64,000 bases of DNA from Acanthococcus lagerstroemiae (Eukaryota; Arthropoda; Insecta; Hemiptera; Eriococcidae), in contig CM063113.1 of assembly GCA_031841125.1 (NCBI GenBank), positions 26,929,312 through 26,993,311 on the forward strand. Direction: 5' to 3'. This document shows positions 57,663-64,000 of this stretch, piece by piece. The position numbers and the translations under genes are program-made. The stretch's first letter is position 1, and the number at the start of each line of letters is the position of its first letter. The notes beneath the pieces are model-generated. The model worked only from the letters and a program-made list of their open reading frames with translations. It was not told where the DNA came from and ran no database searches.

Positions 57663-58267
57663 TCACTTAGGCATTTTGTGCCTATCATCATCGATATTAA
57701 TGCTGAGTATATGCAACTTGCCAAAGTTTTTTGTTTTTTGTTTGGTTGTTAACTTAGCTTTGTAAATCTCCTTTGAGGACCAGTAGTTTTTCCAAGCCGC
57801 TGTTACTCGTTTAGTAATTTCTTTGTCCAACCGATCATTGAATGAGATCACTTGGCCCAGATAAACAGCTTCATCAGCCAATTTAATTTGCCCTCCCCCC
57901 TAGTGTTATATTAAGATTTTTTGAGATTAGTGCCGTTTTTTGTTTTTACATTAATTTTAATTTTTAACCCAGATTTTTTGCTTATTTCTTCAAATTCTAC
58001 CATCATTATTTGTTGTACGTCGTTTTTGTTTTATTATATGATTGCTGCATCATCTGCCATCAATTTTTATTCCTTTGTTTACCCAATCCAGTTCCCAAAA
58101 AACGTCTTCAATTATGCAATGAAAGAGGGTTGGTGAAAGAGGGTCCCCCTATTTGACACCTCTTTCAATTTTGAAATGTAGTCCTTGTTTGTCTAATTTT
58201 AATTTTATTTATTGTATCTGTATTATTCTGGTAGATGTGTACATTGTACCTGGAGAAAATTCCAAAG
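57663..58267 (-). pseudogene. RTE-like LINE reverse transcriptase, downstream half (split by insertion)
   Basis: On the - strand, conserved reverse-transcriptase blocks can be read across frame breaks: a RGVKQGD-PLSPTLF-like block near 58140-58165 (the Gln codon reads as a stop), the catalytic ADD motif near 58046-58056, then 'AVYLGQVISFNDRLDKEITK' and 'AAWKNYWSSKEIYKAKL' (57663-57881). These are motifs of the RTE/BovB type. Several shifts and stops make it non-functional. It continues upstream at 60666-61480 on the far side of the TTAA element. Confidence 0.87.
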
Positions 58268-58480
58268 TTAATGGAACTTTTACAGGTTGTTCGGGGGTGC
58301 TGTGGGATAACTTCGTCAAGTTTTCCACCTCGAGGACCCTGTGCTAACTTGGGGAGGGCTGAAAAACCTCAAAATTTTCGGACTTTCTTCGGTTTGTTGC
58401 TCATAACTTCTGAACCAAGTGGTTTTCAACCGAAACGTTTATTTTCAAAGTTGTAGAGCGTTAAATTTGCTACAATTTTG
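58268..58480 (+). repeat. Left terminal inverted repeat of the TTAA element
   Basis: Matches the reverse complement of 60445-60665, including 'gttgttcgggggtgctgtgg', 'cacctcgaggaccctgtgct' and 'gctcataacttct'. Divergence of about 10-15 percent between arms implies the insertion is not recent, unless they were already different. Confidence 0.9.
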
Positions 58481-58894
58481 TATGCATAGACTTTTTCCTA
58501 AACCTAATATTAACCTAGATATATCCGATCAAAGTTAGAGGAATTTTCTCAAAATGGCAAAAATTGGCCAAAAACGAAGGTTTTGGCCAATTACCTTCAG
58601 TTCTATGGTAATTATGGTAACCACTCATCAATTTCGACGTGCTAGAACACAGGGGGGGGGGTCAGCTGACCAAGTACCTGTTTTTGCAAAGTGTAGTTAT
58701 TTCAATGTCATAGTGGCAGGTCATCACTCTACTATAAATTCCTGTCAACCCATAACCTTGAACCTCAATGAACATATATTAGGTAGTTGAAATCAATGAA
58801 TAATTACTAAGAATTAATTAAAGACTATAACTGATATAAGAATAATAGTAGTATGTACAATAATACAAGTATATACAATTTATGTATAAAAACT

Positions 58895-60425
58895 TCATAA
58901 GGCCACCAACAATTTGGAGCGTTTGGGGGCTGCTGCACCATCCTCTTCGTCGTCGTCAATGTTATTAGGGTCCGTGGATATGTCTGGTGCAGGTGTAAGG
59001 GGGAGATTTTCCTCACTCTCGTCGTCAGTATCAACTTCGTTGGTATCAGGCTGAGGGCTGTTTTCGCATGCTGTGCCCACGCAGTGCTTGCATATACTGC
59101 GGAGCACAACAGACCAGCCTTGCTACAGCTGCAGCCAGCGGTGGCGCAACCAGTTATGCACTTGCAGCTGACGATGCGGAGCAGCTGTTCTGGGGCAGCA
59201 TCCATTGTTGTGGTGATGGGAACCACACCTGTGAACATATGAATCACTCAGTGAACACTGGTGACTTTGTTACAAGAGTGAATAATAATGAGGGGAGGGG
59301 GGAGGGGGGTTAAGAATGAAAAATATACTACTTCAGGATGACGAGCATAATAATACCCACCTCGTTTGGTAATCTTCCATCCCCAAGCAAATGGCAACTT
59401 CTCGTAGACCCCTTGGCTTCCTCCCATCCACGTTTGGACTTGTTGGTATAAGTCCTGAATGAATGGTACTTGGCGGCATCTCTGGTTGGTGGCAGTCTGA
59501 CAAGTTGGTACCTCGGCTTCGCCAAGACAGTGGTGAAGATGCGGTATCTCAGGTCATTACAGTTGTCACGTTCTATGTTCCCTCCCTACAGTTTCACCAA
59601 GAACTCTCCAACGTCAGCAATTTGAGCTGGAGCTGCCTCGGGGTCCTTGAAAATCTCCAACATCTCGGAGAGGCCGGGGTTCTTCTGATACGTCTGTATC
59701 ACTCTCGTCTTCCCAGTTCCAAAGGGTGCTGAGGTGGTGTCGCACCCACTTATTGCGTGCAGGAAGAGTATGTCCTGTGGCCCGTGTTTGAAAGAGTGGG
59801 AAGAATAAAGGACGGTTGGTGTGTTACCCTTCCCACTCTTCTGGAAGTAGACGTTTTTCTTTAAAAAACCCTAAGCATTCAGCAGCACCAGAAGATCAAT
59901 GTCATCCCCTGTAATGACGTCACTGTCGTACTCCTCGGGAACTGAGACATCAGTCTGTACGATCAGCACATCAGCGTCTTCTACTTGCTTGACTTGGATC
60001 CCCTTGGCTTCCAGTACACCCTTCAGCATCGTTATGAAATTCATCTTGTTTTTGTCGTTGGAGAGAAATTTTGCCTGCGTGATGGTGCTGACTAAAGTTG
60101 TCTTGGAGAACACAAATTTAGTAGAGGGGTTCAGCATAGAACGCCGATAACGTTCTACTGTCTTGGTGCTTTGGTAATTTATCTCACTAGGATAACCATC
60201 AAAAACCACCATGGCATTGCTCCCAAAGTGCCTTTTGATGTAGTCCACGTAGTTTTGGCAGACTGCCTGGAATGTTTCTTCGCTTGACTTTGTCCAAACC
60301 ACCCTATGTAGCAGGAACACTCCATCAATGACATTGCATTTTCTGGCGCCGAAGTCTATTTCACCGGCGATGGGAAGGAATGCATCAGACAGCTTCGATT
60401 TACTGATTTTCAACAGATACCCGAT
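58895..60425 (-). pseudogene. PIN/FEN-like plus GCDTTSA plus CXC-domain protein gene, damaged
   Basis: Four pieces read in order on the - strand. (1) 60425-59871, after an acceptor TTTTTCCAACAG: about 184 residues with VVFDGY, VEDADVLIV and TGDDIDLLVLL, an acidic-residue pattern like PIN/FEN-type nuclease folds. (2) After a stop and frame change, 59858-59586, with LHAISGCDTTSAPFGTGK near 59709-59762, ending at a single in-frame TAG. (3) 59585-59361, same frame at first, with LPPTRDAAKYHSFR, one frameshift, then WGWKITKR at a GTGGGT donor. (4) After a 132-bp intron, 59228-58895, with LLRIVSCKCITGCATAGCSC and, after a further shift near 59095, CKHCVGTACEN, an acidic stretch and a stop. This resembles a family of arthropod proteins combining a PIN-like region with a tesmin/TSO1-type CXC domain. 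Function unknown. The N-terminal part is absent. Confidence 0.82.
59229..59360 (-). other. Spliceosomal intron inside the TTAA-element gene
   Basis: Donor G|GTGGGT and acceptor TTCACAG|G join the codons for Arg-Gly-Val so that the CXC-proximal segment continues in frame. Length 132 bp. A C-rich tract lies near 59293-59309. Retention of an intron argues against a retroprocessed copy. Confidence 0.7.
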
Positions 60426-60444
60426 CTGTTGGAAAAATATCGAA

Positions 60445-60665
60445 GAATGTCAATGCAAGCAATGTGTTTTCAATTGCAACAACTTTGAAAATGAACGTTT
60501 TGGTCTAAAACTGCTTAGTTTAGAAGTTATGAGCGTAAAACCGTAGAAAGTCCGAAAACTTTAAGGTTTTTCGGTCCTCCTCAGGTTAGCACAGGGTCCT
60601 CGAGGTGGAAAACTTGACAGAGTCATCCCACAGCACCCCCGAACAACCTGTAAAAGTTCCATTAA
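60445..60665 (-). repeat. Right terminal inverted repeat of the TTAA element
   Basis: Partner of 58268-58480. Its inner edge reaches within about 20 bp of the first recognisable splice acceptor of the gene, so any upstream exon is missing from this copy. Confidence 0.9.
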
Positions 60666-61480
60666 CTTCGTTATTTTTTCCAGCAGACCCCACTTTTTTT
60701 GCTCTGTCTACTTACTGGACTATATTTATAGTTCCTGTATTATATTAATTAGTTTTCTTAACAACCCTTACCGTGCTAACGCTTTCTAGAGATGAGTTAG
60801 ATTTACTGAGTCAAAAGCTTTTTGGAAGTCGATCACTAGAATATAATAGTGTTAGTTGGTATTCATTAGCTTTTTCTATAAGTTGGTTTATAGTAAAAAT
60901 ATGGTCAGTGGTAGAATAGATACCTTTTCCTAAAGCCTGCCTGTTTAGGGCTTTCTTGTTCATCCAATTGGTTGTAAACTCGATTTTTCAATACTTTTGA
61001 AAATACTTTGCTAATATTAGATGTGAGGCTAAGTGGTCTGTAATTTGCTAAGTCAGATTTGTCCCCCTTTTTGAATAATAAAATAGTTTCGGCTTCCTTC
61101 CATATTGTTTTGGGATTGATTCCTATTCAGTTATTACATTAAATATGTGTGTTAATATTGGGGTTAATTCATCGGAAAATGTTCTTAGGGTGTAGCTGCT
61201 TATTTTATGTGGGCCTAATGTCTTGTTGGTTTTAAGATCTTTCAAAATATATCTTATTCCGTCCCCTAAAATGAGAGGGAAAGGGTCTTTGTTCCAAATT
61301 TTTATTTTAAGGTCCATTGTTTGTGTCGTGTATTCTTGTTTGTACAGATTTCTGTAAGTTCGCCGTCTTCAGTTTTGATTTTTAGGGTTATTTTATATGG
61401 TGTGGGTATGTTTCATTCCTTTTTTTTTGGTAACCCCGTTTGGTATTCCCTTCTTTTACCAAGTTCTTGTCTCTCCTAGG
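60666..61480 (-). pseudogene. RTE-like LINE reverse transcriptase, upstream half
   Basis: On the - strand 'IKTEDGELTEICTNKN' and 'ILKDLKTNKTLGPHKISSYT' (the pre-palm and K-GPD-like block; here GPHKI replaces the usual GPDGI) are followed by 'WKEAETILLFKKGDKSDLAN', 'YRPLSLTSNISKVFSKVL' and 'QAGFRK' near 60940. This is the standard order of fingers/palm motifs in RTE-type elements. Frameshifts and stops are present. The 5' endonuclease part is missing, consistent with 5' truncation near 61480-61500. Confidence 0.87.
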
Positions 61481-61499
61481 TCTTCTAACTTTCCCAGGC

Positions 61500-63595
61500 C
61501 GAGACTCTAGTGGAAAATGATCACTGCGAAGGGGAACAACGTCACAGGGGCTAGATCAAGTAGGTCCGTTGGTTTCTAAAAGGAAAGGGAGGAGCAGTGT
61601 GTCTGAAAATTGATAGATTCTCTTGCCAAAGTATGTAAGTGTGAGTTCCTTGTCACTTGCTCGCCAGTGACCCTATGTCCAAAATGACACTACCGAGGAG
61701 CATTGTAAATCATTTTGGATAAATTGACGCGCAGAATTGCTGTTGCTCGGTGACCACGGACTGTATGTTATATATTACATCGTTTCCACCTAAACGCGAT
61801 GACTTTTTATTATGCGTTGCCACCAACTGAGCGAAACGACAAACGACATGCAATCTTTCAACACGTGAACTATACAGCTCGAACTTCTGCCATACACGCA
61901 CATGTATATAATGTGTATTGTGTACTGGCCTGTGACTATCTGACATGTGTCTTCTTCCCACTTGATGCTGTCTTGGCTTATGCAACCGAAGTAGCTAAAA
62001 CGAATTCGTAAAAAAAGAAAACCATCGACATCGAGAACGAATGAGGGGAAAAAACAAGTTCACTATTTTATCGGAAGCCGAGATAGGCAAAAAAGTCTAC
62101 TGCTTTTTATTTGCAAGGTTTTTTCCGAGGTCAACGTACCGATAACGAGCGGTGCAGCCGCCCCTAGTTTCCGTTTAATATTTAAATTTGCAATTTTGGG
62201 AATCCATGCGCCGTACTTACTGCTGAATGGGCGCCTGCTCGGTTGATGTGCTGACTCATCGACGTCGATGTACGTGTGTGTGTAATGTAAAGTGCCCGGA
62301 AAATTGTCCGCGTCTAGCATGTGAGACACCCCGATTGTCATCGAAAACAGCGCGTGTTCAACTATGCCGGAGCAGCGGTTGCATTTCTGTAGACTGCAGT
62401 CCTCTCCTCGAAATCGCTTCATCTGTGTGTAAATCGGAGGCAAAATGCCGCTATTTCGACGACTGGAGGAAAGATGGTTCGATCGTGTATTATTATTTTT
62501 TTTCGGTACAAGCAATCTCGGAAATGCTGACCAGTTCGTAGAGCAAATGGCATAACCTAAGGGGTTCGTTTACGTGGAGTATCAGGGTTCTAAATAGGGA
62601 CCGATAATGATGGAGGAAAGGGACATACGTTCGTATACTCCAAGACTGAACGCTAATTAGGTTTTCATTTACTTAACTAGAATGTTAATTTAGTTTCCTA
62701 TACCGCATCGAATACGTAATCAACAATTTAATTGCTAAACTCGAGGCCGAGGGATTGATAAAAAGTACTTTCGAGGGTACCGCTGGCGAAGTCACCCCTG
62801 GTGCTATACATCGGGTCGATTTGAATTTTAATTATATTTCTGTTTATCCAGGGGGGCGCCAAATTTGACCTTTCATTTCGTGGCTCTTCGACATTGAAAT
62901 AAGCTTGCGTCATAATCCGCCAACGACTACCCGGTGTCCACGGTGTCCACGGTGTGGGCTTACTGCTAGAAGTTGCTAGGTGATATTCATCTCTTTAATC
63001 GGTCTCTCGATTGTACACGCAGGCCTGATCTGAGACCAATGATCGATGATTTATCTTTCTAACCGGAATGCCCCTTCGTTGCTTTCTGCACTCAATCTTC
63101 AAAATTTTCAGCATGCAGAGAGTTTAGTGAATGTCTCGTATTCCGTCAAAATAAAAATTTCGGAATCTCTTATCAAATCATAGGTGTTTAAATTCCCTGA
63201 ACATTCCCCATTTATTGAAATTTCTCGAAAAACTCAAATGGGGTGCAGTTGTCCTGAATAATAGTATTGAAAATGACGAATTCGTTATAAGTAGTTGATA
63301 AAATAATCAGCCGTCCGAAACTGAAAAAAGAAAACGAAATCAGACGCCAAATCCCCCGAATTCCCCCTGTAATCCACAAGTTTTGATTTTCGATTTCAGT
63401 AGATCCACTGAATCAGTTTATCAGAGCCATAGCGACGGAGGGTAGGGGCGCAATAGTAAGTACCCTCTTTTCTGTAATGTTTGAAAAGTTGGCTCTCGGC
63501 AAATTCTGTAGCCAGTAGGCAAAATTGGAAAAGTAAAATATTTTTAGATTTTAACTGGACATTTTTTATATTGTAGTCGCTGTTTGCTCTCCACA
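61500..63595. other. No gene recognised
   Basis: 62010-62560 is CpG-richer, with opposing 104- and 150-codon frames and no recognised domain. At 62937-62963 'ggtgtccac' occurs three times in tandem. The remainder is AT-rich and unassigned. Confidence 0.45.
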
Positions 63596-63599
63596 TTAA

Positions 63600-64000
63600 A
63601 TGAGTAAATAAGGGGGATATGGGGATTAGGGTAGCCTTTATTTACTCTTGGCGGATTTCCCTTGATAGGTTTCAATAATATAAAATTCCTAAAAAGTTTC
63701 AGGTCTATCTGATGAAGGGAAGACGTGCCTTAAGCCTTCTTCCCTTCTTATGGAAAAATATAAAAGTTCTTAACATTTTTAATGACAAATTTTTTCTCAG
63801 TCCCTAATTTTGTGTTATTTTCTCAGATTTCGAAAGTTCATTCGATGTAGATCAAAAGTAAAATATAGCTCGATTTCTCAGTGTAGATTAATGATTCCGG
63901 GGTAGTCGTCTGAAAAAATGGGGGAGACTGATGAAAAATTAAAATTCGAGGTAGGGGTTGATTTATAGGGTTCTGAGGTTGGTGAATTCAATTCTGGGAG
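63600..64000 (-). repeat. A-module (reverse) running into ~110-bp satellite
   Basis: 63600-63880 is the reverse complement of the A-module ('tttcaggtctatctgatga', 'cttcttatggaaaaatata'). From about 63900 the satellite word 'gaggttggtgaattcaattc' appears, the reverse complement of the unit at 31080-31740. It runs out of the window. Confidence 0.6.

Larger units (their letters stand above)
58268..60665 (-). mobile_element. TTAA-flanked TIR element carrying a PIN-like/CXC gene
   Basis: TTAA lies at both edges (58268-58271, 60662-60665). The adjoining TTAATGGAACTTTTACAGG is identical in inverted orientation, and similarity continues for over 200 bp (left to about 58480, right from about 60445) at roughly 85-90 percent. 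Removing the element and one TTAA restores continuity of the LINE reverse transcriptase in which it sits, so the boundaries are firm. TTAA duplications are known for piggyBac and Kolobok elements. No transposase of either was recognised. The cargo is a damaged spliced gene on the - strand (58895-60425). Confidence 0.88.

Noticed and set aside
58268..60665. piggyBac or Kolobok transposase in the TTAA element
   Set aside because: Neither the DDBD core and C-terminal cysteine domain of piggyBac nor a THAP/DDE arrangement of Kolobok could be read. The gene present is of the PIN-like/CXC type.
62063..62515. 150-codon - strand and 104-codon + strand ORFs
   Set aside because: Mutually exclusive frames. 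The cysteines in the + frame do not form a recognisable zinc-binding pattern.

Overview
This is a eukaryotic, intron- and repeat-dominated window, almost certainly from an insect. The only host gene I can name is an exon of the kinesin-adaptor gene unc-76 (FEZ family), at 6058-6559 on the + strand. It has a branch-point-like TGCTAAC, a pyrimidine tract, an acceptor AG and a GTAAGT donor. No later unc-76 exon was recognised, so the remaining 57 kb is most simply read as one very long intron (or intron plus nested sequence). A hemipteroid insect is possible, but this is a guess from repeat load and intron size.

Layout. 1-370: end of a dispersed 'A-module' repeat. 1.1-1.8 kb: CpG-richer stretch with a possible 5' non-coding exon. 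2.3-3.6 kb: roughly 105-bp satellite. 5.4-6.0 and 8.0-9.6 kb: degenerate GAGTCTTGAA repeats. 12.8-13.6 kb: CpG-richer stretch ending in a possible short coding exon. 15.3-18.5 kb: hAT and foldback elements. 18.87-22.30 kb: recent 1.72-kb tandem duplication, directly abutted by a complete terminal-repeat retrotransposon in miniature (TRIM). 24.4-26.3 kb: three DNA transposons in a row. 26.9-30.5 kb: tRNA-derived SINE and related fragments. 31-32 and 36.5-38 kb: a large compound repeat (A-module plus ~110-bp satellite). 32.3-33.2 kb: LINE 3' ends. 33.8-35.1 kb: hAT and a related TIR element. 42.4-45.5 kb: ~60-bp satellite in two blocks. 47.5-51 kb: the GAGTCTTGAA satellite again, in opposite orientation and interrupted by a hAT carrying a transposase remnant. 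52.5-54.4 kb: SINE with clean target duplication, then nested foldback elements. 57.6-61.5 kb: an RTE-like LINE on the - strand split by a 2.4-kb element. 63.6-64.0 kb: another A-module plus satellite running out of the window.

The most interesting item is the 2.4-kb element at 58268-60665. It has TTAA target duplications and terminal inverted repeats of over 200 bp. It carries a spliced but damaged gene on the - strand for a protein with a PIN/FEN-like acidic region, a GCDTTSA motif and a C-terminal cysteine-rich CXC domain, and no recognisable transposase. Apart from unc-76 and decayed transposon genes, I see no supported protein-coding gene. Most open frames of 60-140 codons here look like chance ORFs.
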